From NCBI GenBank assembly GCA_021324365.1, contig JAJPJE010000060.1, forward strand, positions 38,401-102,400: 64,000 nt of DNA. Reading direction: 5' to 3'. Of this stretch, positions 34,801 to 43,337 are shown in pieces; positions within the stretch are counted from its first letter, which is position 1; the number at the start of each line of letters is the position of its first letter. Under the pieces are notes generated by a model, which searched no databases, was not told the DNA's origin, and saw only the letters and a list, made by a program, of their open reading frames with translations. The DNA comes from Terriglobia bacterium (lineage in GTDB: Bacteria > Acidobacteriota > Terriglobia > Terriglobales > Acidobacteriaceae). The translations under genes and the position numbers were made by a program.

Positions 34801-35511
34801 CTACTTGAACTCAACGGTCACTAATCGTGCGGGTTGTCCGGACCCCGGCACAACACTCGCAAGCTGATCGGCGCCGAGCCAGAACACATCGCCTGCCCCC
34901 AGTTTCTTCTCGGCGGCCGCCGTGGGTTTCACCGTGAACTGGTTGAGGGCAACAATAAGAATCGGACCACCGGTAGCGTCAATGCTATATGCCGAGGGCG
35001 CGATAACCGAATCTGCTTCCACCGCGTCCGTTTGCAGATTCTGTGCTTTCACAAACGTCACTGCACCACCGATAGCTCCACTAGTCGGTGCGCAAACCGT
35101 TCCCGCTCCCTGCCCTGCCCATGTCGCGCCGCACATGGCCTTCGTACTCGGCTTCTTTACCTCGATCGTGATATTCACGAACGGCGTGTCTGCGAGATTC
35201 GTGACTTTATCTGCGAAGCCGCCCTTAGTAAAGCGGACCTGTCCATCGCTCAATTTCACTTGAGCAGGCGGTCTGCCTTGCAGGTCGTTGCTGATGTCGC
35301 CTGCGCCAATCTGCACCCACACGTAATCGTGATCGTGCTGGTGCACCAGCGTGGATTGCTTGGGAAGGACGACCACGTGAAAGACGCGTGTGTATTGATT
35401 GTCCAGAACCTGCTGATGGTGCGACTCGTCTCCGACCGGGACGGGTTTGTCCTGCGCGCAGGCGAGCGTTATGAGAAAACAAAACGCCGCAAAAGTTGCT
35501 ACAGCTTTCAT
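34801..35511 (-). CDS. Secreted cupin-like protein
   Basis: A 236-residue exported protein. Signal peptide about 1-19; two beta-rich halves, the first with cupin-like histidines (LVHQHDHDYVWVQIG), the second weaker (AGDVFWLGADQLASV), suggesting a bicupin in which only one site keeps metal ligands. One Cys pair (C128 and C140 region) may form a disulfide. Function unknown. Upstream on the same strand, 95 bases away, is the NRAMP-like transporter. Confidence 0.72.
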   Translation of the reverse strand: MKAVATFAAFCFLITLACAQDKPVPVGDESHHQQVLDNQYTRVFHVVVLPKQSTLVHQHDHDYVWVQIGAGDISNDLQGRPPAQVKLSDGQVRFTKGGFADKVTNLADTPFVNITIEVKKPSTKAMCGATWAGQGAGTVCAPTSGAIGGAVTFVKAQNLQTDAVEADSVIAPSAYSIDATGGPILIVALNQFTVKPTAAAEKKLGAGDVFWLGADQLASVVPGSGQPARLVTVEFK

Positions 35512-35606
35512 GAGACGGAATTCTATCCGCAGAAGTCGGTAACTGCGTAATTAAGATATTCTGCGAATGCAGGGCAGCTCGAAATACTCCAACCAACATG
35601 CCAAAT

Positions 35607-36908
35607 TCACGTTCCGAAGAACTGCATCCACAAATAAATGATGGTTGCGGCAGTCGCCCCTCCAGTGGCTGCGCCAACCCAGAAGTTCTGCAGGCGTGAG
35701 TTGGTGGTGCGCATCACCCGACGATCGTTGGAGATGATCAGGATAAAGATGAAGATCGGGATCGTTAGCACACCTGCCAGGATCATCGACCAGTAGAGCG
35801 CCTTCACCGGGCTCATGTGGATGAAGTTCAACAGACCCGCAACCAGCATCGCCGCCGAGATCAGGAAATAGAAGCTTTTCGCTTCCCACGGGTTCTCGCT
35901 CAATCCGTAGCGCCAGCCCATGGCCTGCGCCAGGTCGTAACACATGGAAGCAACCAGCACCGGAATGGCCACCAGCCCCGATCCGATGATGCCGATGGAA
36001 AACAGCACAGGACCCCAATCGCCCACCACCGGGCGCAACGCTTCCGCGGCCTGGCGGGCCGTCATGTCGGTGGGATGGGCAAAATGCAGCACCGAAGCTG
36101 ATGCCACCATCACGGAAATCGCCAGCATGGCCGTCACCAGGGTGGCAGCATAGGCGTCCGCCTGGTGAGGTTCGTGCTCGGGATCCGTTCTGGAACTGGT
36201 CTGCCAGAGCACAATATAGGGCGTGAGGAATGAACCGAACAGCGCCACGATTCCCTGCACCATGTTCGATCCGCTGCCCATGTGTGGAGTGAACATGTTC
36301 TTCAACAGTTCAATGATCGGCGGCCCGGTAATGATTGCTGAAGCCACGTAGATGTAAAGCGGCGCCGATACGATCACGAGTGCAAGGGTGATTTTCCGAT
36401 AATCGCGGAAGATCAGGATATACCAGACACTGAAGGCAATGGCTGCCACAAAGTACAGCCGGTTTACCCCCAGTATTATCGAGAACGCCTCCGTAACCGC
36501 CATCATGTCAGCGACAACGACGCAGAGGTTGATGATGATGGTGATACAGGCGCCAATTACTGCGAGCGGCTTACCGTAGTTCTCGCGGACCAAGTCGAGC
36601 ACCCCGCGGCGGGTTTCAACCCCGATCCGGGCGGTAACTGAGAACAAGGCCCATAGAAAAGGGATGCAGAGCACCACGACCCACAACAATGAATATGAAT
36701 AGGCAGCACCGATTACGGTTGCGGTCACTACTGCCGAGGGATCCAGGTTCGACGAGCCGCTAACAATGCCGGGCCCGATCTGCCAGAACCTGCGCCACAG
36801 AGGATGCCCGTTCGGTGGAGCGGGATCGGGCGGAAACTCCAGGACGCGTCCTCTTCCGCGATCTGCAGGACTACCTTTGCGTGGCTTTTCAGGTTTCAGG
36901 AAATTCAC
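35607..36908 (-). CDS. NRAMP-family transporter with atypical metal-site motifs
   Basis: Eleven-helix-type LeuT-fold transporter of 433 residues preceded by a 45-residue Pro/Arg-rich cytoplasmic tail. Canonical Mn/Fe carriers have DPGN in helix 1 and MPH in helix 6; here helix 1 reads SNLDPSAVVTATVIGA and helix 6 LTPYIVLWQTSSRTDP, so the Asp is kept but the Asn and the Met are not. This matches a divergent bacterial NRAMP branch whose substrate is uncertain. Starts at GTG 36908. A TTCGGG/CCCGAA hairpin (36933-36953) sits in the leader. Confidence 0.85.
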   Translation of the reverse strand: MNFLKPEKPRKGSPADRGRGRVLEFPPDPAPPNGHPLWRRFWQIGPGIVSGSSNLDPSAVVTATVIGAAYSYSLLWVVVLCIPFLWALFSVTARIGVETRRGVLDLVRENYGKPLAVIGACITIIINLCVVVADMMAVTEAFSIILGVNRLYFVAAIAFSVWYILIFRDYRKITLALVIVSAPLYIYVASAIITGPPIIELLKNMFTPHMGSGSNMVQGIVALFGSFLTPYIVLWQTSSRTDPEHEPHQADAYAATLVTAMLAISVMVASASVLHFAHPTDMTARQAAEALRPVVGDWGPVLFSIGIIGSGLVAIPVLVASMCYDLAQAMGWRYGLSENPWEAKSFYFLISAAMLVAGLLNFIHMSPVKALYWSMILAGVLTIPIFIFILIISNDRRVMRTTNSRLQNFWVGAATGGATAATIIYLWMQFFGT

Positions 36909-37025
36909 GGGTCAGGTTCGGCTTCGATTTCGTTCGGGCGTATTCCTCCCGAATGAATGTAGGACGCCAAACCTAAGCTGCAGGTTGGAAACGTTAGTTT
37001 TGGTATCAGGACTCTTTAACAGGTA

Positions 37026-37394
37026 CTAAGGTATGTCGGGTAATCCCCGGGTCAGTTCGCGCTCGATCTTTCGCTCGTGCCAGAGCCTCAATGGCCGGGT
37101 ATAGGTGATGATGCCGAATGCGGCGATGGCGGCCAACAGCAGAGCGCTGCTGATCCAGACCAGCGCCACTGAGGCTTTGGTCTGCGCAATACGCGCGATG
37201 ATTTCTGCATTGCGCGGCGTCAGGACCAGCGCCAAAGCGAGGGTCATCATTCCCAACCCGGCGAGCAGGCCGGTGATGTTCTTCGCCCACTTGCCCTTTT
37301 CGTGATACTCGGCAAACAGGCCGAAGCCATAGAGGATCAGGCCCGCAATGATGAAGAAGTTCGCGCCCGCCGCGATTGCCAACCGGAGACTCAT
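37026..37394 (-). CDS. Small membrane protein of unknown function
   Basis: A 122-residue protein with three membrane segments (about 7-28, 38-60 and 78-98) and basic ends. A short C-terminal tail (RKIERELTRGLPDIP) is probably cytoplasmic. No family recognised. Same strand as, and 117 bases upstream of, the NRAMP-like gene; a partner role is only positional guesswork. Confidence 0.6.
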   Translation of the reverse strand: MSLRLAIAAGANFFIIAGLILYGFGLFAEYHEKGKWAKNITGLLAGLGMMTLALALVLTPRNAEIIARIAQTKASVALVWISSALLLAAIAAFGIITYTRPLRLWHERKIERELTRGLPDIP

Positions 37395-37471
37395 GCCTGA
37401 TAAGACGCCGATTGAGAACAGCAGGTTGGAAAAAGCGAAGCGTGCCGGCGAGACTCACTCAGATTGAGTTT

Positions 37472-37819
37472 ATGGGGAAGAACGGCACTTCATCGCCAAG
37501 ATTTGTGAAAAGCCAGCGGGTCGAGGTCATCTACCAACCTGAAGACTCAAACCCTGCGAAAATCAACACATTTCTGGACCTTTGGGCTCCTCCCTTATTC
37601 GTAGCAATTTTCGGCAGCATATTTTCGGCCATCGGTTTCGCCTTCTTCTTCATGCGATGGAAGCCGCGGCATACGGCAGCCGATCTGCGAGTCCACGGTA
37701 CACCGGTATTGGCTGACTATGAGCGGGTTGCGGTGAATCGTGCCGCCAGCCAGCACCTAGTCCGGATTCAGAGACGCAGTGCGAAAGGGGGATGGCCACT
37801 TCTTCACTCGCAAGATTAG
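37472..37819 (+). pseudogene. Truncated DUF3592 membrane protein remnant
   Basis: The middle of the frame (KSQRVEVIYQPEDSNPAKIN then a membrane segment LFVAIFGSIFSAIGFAFFF) matches the C-terminal half of a DUF3592 unit, and DLRVHGTPVLADYERVAVNR resembles the start of a second unit. The first membrane helix and the first half of the domain are missing, and the end (GGWPLLHSQD) stops before the second unit is complete. Probably a decayed gene; a short functional protein starting at 37472 cannot be excluded. Confidence 0.5.
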
Positions 37820-37858
37820 GACACCACAGGACCGGATGCGCAGCGTTATCGAGAGAAT

Positions 37859-37885
37859 GGGCGCGGCCGGAGGGTGACCGCGCCC
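37859..37885. terminator. GC-rich stem-loop
   Basis: GGGCGCGG and CCGCGCCC form an 8-bp stem with an 11-base loop, located between convergent stops at 37819 and 37898. No T tract follows on either strand, so terminator function is uncertain. Confidence 0.45.
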
Positions 37886-37897
37886 AGGAATTGCACT

Positions 37898-38719
37898 TCA
37901 ATTCTTCGGAGAAGCTGGCTTGTTTTCGGCTGAGCTTTGCAGCTTCGGGGTTGCCGGTTTCTCAGCTCCGGTATCGATCTTCACCGTCTTGAGGATGGCG
38001 TTGAGGCGATGCATTACCTGGTCAGGATCTATTTCTCTTGCCAGGCCGTCGTTCTCGGTCTTAACGCCGAGTTCCATCTCGTAGCAGGTGTCATTGGAAA
38101 AAGCGACGTAGTTGCGAGTCTTGGACGCGCTACCACGGCCGCCGCTTGCCTGCTCTGTCCAGCGGAAATCGACGCCGTTGATCGTCTCCATTTGGAGCTT
38201 GGCCGGGTCGGCCGAAAGCGACGATGTGCATTCCTGCTCGCTCATATCCTGATTAAGACTGAGCAGGAAGTAGCCGCTCTTGAAATCGGTGTCAGGATAA
38301 AAGCCCTTAGGCACTTCGACGCGCGCGAGAGTGAACTGCCCTTCATGCCCATCGGGTTTCGGGCGAAGAGAAGTATCGCCGTTGGCGATGGTCTTGGCAT
38401 TCACATACGAATACTGCCACGGATAGACGAACGAGATGCCATAGTCGCGGCTCCTATAGGTGAGGAGTTTCGCGGCGGGTTTTGTCACCACCGAAGGTTT
38501 GCTGACTTCCGCGACGGCAACCGTCTTTGGACCCGCTGGTTCTGTCACGGCCATTGCGACCGGTCGAACACTCCCACTGGCGGGTTGCGACACCGCTGCG
38601 GGCGGTTTCGGCTTGCTGGTGCAGGCCGATGCTGCAATGACTGCACCGAGCGTTGCCAGCAAAATGACTTCGTAATGCTTGCGATTGGTTGACTGAGTGA
38701 GCTCTTGGCCGGGTTTCAT
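37898..38719 (-). CDS. Lipoprotein of unknown function
   Basis: A 273-residue protein. The open frame reaches 38923, but the ATG at 38719 has AAGGAGG five bases upstream and begins a lipoprotein signal (LLATLGAVIAASAC, acylated C33). After a Pro/Ala/Val-rich linker (35-75) comes a compact domain (YRSRDYGISFVYPWQYSYV onward) with conserved-looking Cys and Tyr, ending in another Pro/Ala/Lys-rich tail. The YGISFVYPWQY pattern is common in acidobacterial lipoproteins of unknown role. A 7-bp hairpin (38738-38767) lies in its leader. Confidence 0.75.
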   Translation of the reverse strand: MKPGQELTQSTNRKHYEVILLATLGAVIAASACTSKPKPPAAVSQPASGSVRPVAMAVTEPAGPKTVAVAEVSKPSVVTKPAAKLLTYRSRDYGISFVYPWQYSYVNAKTIANGDTSLRPKPDGHEGQFTLARVEVPKGFYPDTDFKSGYFLLSLNQDMSEQECTSSLSADPAKLQMETINGVDFRWTEQASGGRGSASKTRNYVAFSNDTCYEMELGVKTENDGLAREIDPDQVMHRLNAILKTVKIDTGAEKPATPKLQSSAENKPASPKN

Positions 38720-38852
38720 AAGCGCCTCCTTGGGGCAACCTTGGATGTGCACGAGGGAAGCCAAGGTCATGCGCATTGATTTCGTTGGAGTTGCAGGTGG
38801 CGAGCGATTCGTGTGCGTGTTGCGCTGAATACGGTGTGTATGCACGAACACA

Positions 38853-41360
38853 CTACCAACGCAACTCGACCCGCCGCTGCACGTATCCATTCCCGTGCGG
38901 GAAGCTGATTCGAAGCACGCCACCTTCCTGTTGCGCGCCTTCGATCGCGAGTTTCACCTGCCGATTGAACCGGATAGGAAGATCGAGCACGGTGCCGCCT
39001 GGAGCCGCAAGGAGAAGTGTCATTCCGTTCGAGGTTACCTGTTCGAGGACCTTCGGATGAGACGTGATCGCGCCGGGGAATGGCAACGACGTTGGCCATC
39101 CTACTTCCACTGCGGGCAGCTTGAGTTCCGTAGTCACGCGTGTCGTCACCGGACGGGCACAGTTGCTGGTGGTGACCACGGGTTCCGGATCGAGGCAAAG
39201 CACCACCGGAAGGTGAGAAGAAACCTCCGCCTGCAGTACACCGCTTCGCCTGGTAAGTGTTATCGTCAGGCTATTGTCGCCAAATTGCACATGATCGAGT
39301 TCCGCGCGGTCCCATTCCGCTGGTAGCGAAGGATTGAGCCGAATCCGATGATGCAGAGCGTCCACTTCAAGTCCAAACAAGCCGCGCACCGCAGGCGTAA
39401 ATACCATTGCCGACGACCACAACTGATGCGAACTGCTGCGTCCGAAAGGAACGAAGAACTCTCCCGAAAGAAGTTCCGTCACAGCACCCAGGTCGTTTGC
39501 GAAGGTCAGGTCGGCATTCTCGCGCATGTGGGCATAGGCCGAAAGCGTGCGCCCGGTGCGGTACTCCGCCATCGAGACCCATCCTGTATAAAGCGGCCAG
39601 ACAGATCCCTGGTGATAGAGCAGCGGATCGTAATGACTGCTGGTGGGGCTCAGGCTGCGCGTTCCCCAGTCGGTGGAGAACTCCTGGGAACCCCATCGAG
39701 AAAACATTGTCCCGGCATCGGGCAAGCCGTACGTCCCGCTCCACCATGCGACGGAAGGAAAGATGGTGGGTGAAGTATCGAAGCTCCCGTCGGCGTTGCG
39801 GCTAAAAGCGTAAAATCCGTCGCTTTGTCGATAGGTGGCCAACTGGCCGCGAATCTCCTGAGCCGTAGAAGCGGCAGACGATGACAGTGCGGAGTCATTC
39901 ATCAGGGCCGCCAATCGCGACATCGCCTCGCACGATTGTTCGTCGAGTGCACCGAGATAAAGTTCCTGGTGCGGTGGCCCGGACGCCCATTCCTCAACCC
40001 AACCTGTTCCCTGGCTGTTGTCGTACACACCACGATCAGTATGACTGCGCTCGAATTGATAAGCCTTTTTCAAACTCTCCCAGTTCGTCCGAATGAAATT
40101 TAAGTCTGCACTGGAGCGTACATAATCGTCCATCGCCATGATGTACAGTGGCGTGGAATCGGCGGCGGCATAGAAGTATGGTGTGGTTCGCCAGTGCGCG
40201 ATGTCTTCGGCGTTCGCCCACTCGTGCATGATCTTGCCGTCATCGCGCTGGCGGCGGATCAGGAACATCAACGCTGTCCGCGAGAGCGCGAAATCGCCTT
40301 CGCTGTGAAGCGCATACGTCGACCATAGCGTGTCGCGTCCAAAGAACCATCCAAAACCCGGACGTGAAGAAGCCCCGGATTCGTACCAACCAGCCGCTAA
40401 TCCAACTTCGTTGTTCCAGCGCGCCTGCATCTGATCGATGGCGACTTCGGCCCAGCGCAACTCATCGTCAAATTGCCTGTCGGGAGTTTCCGACGTCAAA
40501 CGGTGATCGAAAAAGTGCGCCCAGTAGTCGCGAGTCTGCTCGTAAAGCAATGGCAAAGCAGAATTCGTTTGCAGGATGTGCTGCCCAAGATTGGTGTACT
40601 CCTGCGGAGTCCCCGGACTCTTCCCGTCGGGAAGCGCAAACAGAACGGGAAAGTACGATCCTGCATCGCGCTTTGGATCGAAGGCAATTCGGAACTCTAA
40701 GGGATAAGAATGCGGCCGCTCCTGATACGGCGGCAGGATCCCATGGTCAGCCCGGGGCATTGCGATCATCGCGTAATGCTCCGCATTTTCGGTGTGGAGC
40801 ACGTAGCAGTCTCCCCACTGCACTTTCACCCACTCCGCCGACGGATGTCCGAAGTTTGATGCTGGCCACTCACGCACAAGGTCCGGTTCGAAGAAGAAGT
40901 GAATTGTTCCCGGGCGGGTGGAATTGATCTCGAACATTACCACCACGCCCTGCGTTCCTGCAGGCGTATTGCGGGGCGCAAAGATGTGCTCCTTAACGAC
41001 TATTGCGGCGTGAGCAAAGGTAATTGTGGTGTGGTCGGGATATACGTCGATGCTCGATGAAAGAGCGTTCACGTCGAGCGGAACATCATAATTCTGCAAG
41101 TCAGCCTGAATCCGTAGACCATGCAGCAGCTTCATCGGGAATTGCCAAAGCTCGAACTCACCGGACTGAGATCCAAACGCGGCTCCACGATCGCCCGCAA
41201 CGGTGAACGGTTGGTTCGGCGATGCGATCTGATGAATGTGCAAGGGGCCTTCGCTGAGCGGAAAGCGCGGCACCGGCTCGAGCTTTTGAGCCTGCAATGC
41301 GACGGCGGGAAGGCAAAAAACGGCAAGAGCGGCGGCAGCAACTCGCGAGAGAGTTTTCAT
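38853..41360 (-). CDS. Secreted (alpha/alpha)6 glycosidase, debranching-enzyme-like
   Basis: An 835-residue exported protein. Signal peptide about 1-24; N-terminal beta-sandwich (30-280); an (alpha/alpha)6 barrel beginning near residue 295 with PGFGWFFGRDTLWSTYA (334-350), MHEWAN and TPYFYAAADSTPLYIMAMDDY, the pattern of the amylo-alpha-1,6-glucosidase/GH63-like superfamily; and a C-terminal beta domain. Exact GH family cannot be fixed by eye. Divergent from a trehalase, so both may serve alpha-glucoside breakdown in the periplasm. Confidence 0.82.
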   Translation of the reverse strand: MKTLSRVAAAALAVFCLPAVALQAQKLEPVPRFPLSEGPLHIHQIASPNQPFTVAGDRGAAFGSQSGEFELWQFPMKLLHGLRIQADLQNYDVPLDVNALSSSIDVYPDHTTITFAHAAIVVKEHIFAPRNTPAGTQGVVVMFEINSTRPGTIHFFFEPDLVREWPASNFGHPSAEWVKVQWGDCYVLHTENAEHYAMIAMPRADHGILPPYQERPHSYPLEFRIAFDPKRDAGSYFPVLFALPDGKSPGTPQEYTNLGQHILQTNSALPLLYEQTRDYWAHFFDHRLTSETPDRQFDDELRWAEVAIDQMQARWNNEVGLAAGWYESGASSRPGFGWFFGRDTLWSTYALHSEGDFALSRTALMFLIRRQRDDGKIMHEWANAEDIAHWRTTPYFYAAADSTPLYIMAMDDYVRSSADLNFIRTNWESLKKAYQFERSHTDRGVYDNSQGTGWVEEWASGPPHQELYLGALDEQSCEAMSRLAALMNDSALSSSAASTAQEIRGQLATYRQSDGFYAFSRNADGSFDTSPTIFPSVAWWSGTYGLPDAGTMFSRWGSQEFSTDWGTRSLSPTSSHYDPLLYHQGSVWPLYTGWVSMAEYRTGRTLSAYAHMRENADLTFANDLGAVTELLSGEFFVPFGRSSSHQLWSSAMVFTPAVRGLFGLEVDALHHRIRLNPSLPAEWDRAELDHVQFGDNSLTITLTRRSGVLQAEVSSHLPVVLCLDPEPVVTTSNCARPVTTRVTTELKLPAVEVGWPTSLPFPGAITSHPKVLEQVTSNGMTLLLAAPGGTVLDLPIRFNRQVKLAIEGAQQEGGVLRISFPHGNGYVQRRVELRW

Positions 41361-41418
41361 CGATATGTAGAACGAAAATAAAGTGCAGGCAGTCTTTTTC
41401 AGGCTGCACCGTTAAGAG

Positions 41419-41466
41419 TTAGAAACTATACCGCAAAGCGAACGGCATGGTGCGTGGAAAGGACTT
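41419..41466 (-). pseudogene. 3' remnant of a TonB-dependent receptor gene
   Basis: Directly upstream of the leftward glycosidase, the minus strand reads AKSFPRTMPFALRYSF followed by a stop. That is the terminal beta-strand with final Phe typical of acidobacterial Oar-like TonB-dependent receptors. The reading frame upstream has no receptor-like sequence, so only about the last 15 codons remain. Likely left by deletion of a receptor gene that preceded the glycosidase. Short match, moderate confidence. Confidence 0.45.
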
Positions 41467-41641
41467 CGCACGACGAACTGACCTCCGAAAGAGCGCCTTG
41501 ATCCTTCATTGGCTGAAAGGAATCGTGGTGCTGATTTTTAATTGTTAGGTGATAATTACTGCCGCTCATTCGTGCAAGTTGTCCGCTGGCAACATCGATG
41601 CGCGAAGTTGAGCCCGGTACATGCTCTCGCGGAGTCGTTCA

Positions 41642-43300
41642 ATGCGAACCGTGTTTTTGGTGTTGTTTCTCTTTATTTCGGTGTTAACGAATTTTGCGCA
41701 AGCGCCAGTCCCCGCGAAGAGTCAAGTAGATGACGTTCTCCAATACATCGCAAACGGTTGGACAGCGCTGTCCCGCTCCGATCGCGAGTGCGATACATTC
41801 GTCGATAAGCGCAAGCAGCAGCAACTCTCGGTGCTGTACTTCCCTGCCGGCGAACCTTTGCCGTCTCTGGCCGCCGATCTCGTGAAGCGCTGCAATCTTC
41901 AGGTCACCCAATTACCCCAGGTCATCACAGGACCGGGGCAGTTCAAGGCAAACGCCGAACTCAAGCCTGGCGTTCTCTTTCTCCCGAATCCGTACGTTGT
42001 CCCTGGCGGTTTCTTCAACGAAATGTATGGGTGGGACAGCTATTTCATCATTCGGGGATTGCTGGAAGACGGCAAGATCGATCTCGCGCGCGGGCAGGTG
42101 GAGAATTTCTTTTATGAAATCGAGCACTACGGATCGGTCCTAAATGCGAACCGCACGTATTTCCTCACTCGCTCGCAGCCGCCGTTCTTAAGCGAGATGG
42201 TCATGGCCGTCAACTCCGCGGAAAAGCAGCAATCGCAGCAGGACGACAAGGCATGGCTCGCGAAGGCGTATCCCTACATCATTCGCGATTGGAAGATGTG
42301 GACTTCCGGAGAACATCTTGCTGGAAACACAGGACTGTCGCGGTACTTTGATTACGGCAGCGGACCGTCTCCGGAACTGTCGCAGTCGGGCGATCCGTAT
42401 TATGCGGAGATGATCACCGCGGTATTTGCAGGCGATCTGCACACGGACTATCTCGCAACGGACGGAAAATGGAGTGGCCCGGCTTACAAATTCCAGGTAT
42501 GCAATGACAGCCCGTCCGATCAGACGTGCGCGAAAACCACTCGCTTGCTATTAACCGACGACTACTACGAGGGCGACCGAGCGATGCGCGAGTCGGGCTT
42601 CGATGTATCCTCGCGCTTCGGTCCCTACAGCGGCCACACGCATCACTATGCTCCCGTGTGCCTGAACAGCTTGCTGTATCAAACGGAGGAGAATCTGGAG
42701 AGCATCGCAACAATTCTCGGAAAGAATGATGATGCGAAACATTGGGGCGAACGTGCACGTCATCGGTCTGAGCTGATGAACAAGTATTTGTGGAATCCGC
42801 AGAAGGGAATGTACTTCGATTACGACTTCATGGCGGGGAAGCAATCGAACTACATTTATGCAACCACGTTTTATCCCTTGTGGGTAAAACAGGCTTCAAC
42901 GGAACAGGCGCGTGCAGTCGAGAAGAATGTGAAAGTGTTCGAGCAACCGGGCGGCATTGTTATGAGCACGGTCGATACGAAGCTGCAGTGGGATTATCCA
43001 TACGGATGGGCACCTATTAATCTTATTGCGATAGAAGGTTTGCGCAAGAACGAAGACGATGCCGATGCGAATCGCTTGTCCAGGCATTTTCTGTCAATGA
43101 TCGTCGATAACTTCCACAAAGATGGGACGATCCGCGAGAAGTACAACGTGGTTACACGCTCCGATGAGCAGGACATCGCGGTTGGTTATCACGTAAACGT
43201 GATCGGGTTCGGCTGGACCAATGGATCGTTCCTGGTGCTTTACCACGAACTGCCACAACAGCAGCGTACCACCCTGGCATCGACAGCTTCGGGCGAGTAG
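41642..43300 (+). CDS. treA: Secreted trehalase (GH37)
   Basis: Periplasmic inverting alpha,alpha-trehalase of 552 residues. Both family signatures are present: PGGFFNEMYGWDSY (121-134) and QWDYPYGWAP (449-458). The catalytic acid is D321 in ESGFDVSSRF and the base E499 in REKYNV. Signal peptide about 1-20. An ATG at 41621 is in frame, but GGAG seven bases before 41642 supports the shorter form. Trehalose would be split into two glucose molecules for uptake. Divergent from the (alpha/alpha)6 glycosidase. Confidence 0.95.
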   Translation: MRTVFLVLFLFISVLTNFAQAPVPAKSQVDDVLQYIANGWTALSRSDRECDTFVDKRKQQQLSVLYFPAGEPLPSLAADLVKRCNLQVTQLPQVITGPGQFKANAELKPGVLFLPNPYVVPGGFFNEMYGWDSYFIIRGLLEDGKIDLARGQVENFFYEIEHYGSVLNANRTYFLTRSQPPFLSEMVMAVNSAEKQQSQQDDKAWLAKAYPYIIRDWKMWTSGEHLAGNTGLSRYFDYGSGPSPELSQSGDPYYAEMITAVFAGDLHTDYLATDGKWSGPAYKFQVCNDSPSDQTCAKTTRLLLTDDYYEGDRAMRESGFDVSSRFGPYSGHTHHYAPVCLNSLLYQTEENLESIATILGKNDDAKHWGERARHRSELMNKYLWNPQKGMYFDYDFMAGKQSNYIYATTFYPLWVKQASTEQARAVEKNVKVFEQPGGIVMSTVDTKLQWDYPYGWAPINLIAIEGLRKNEDDADANRLSRHFLSMIVDNFHKDGTIREKYNVVTRSDEQDIAVGYHVNVIGFGWTNGSFLVLYHELPQQQRTTLASTASGE

Positions 43301-43337
43301 ATGGGCCGCGGCGGAAACCCGGCGAATTTGCAGGTCG

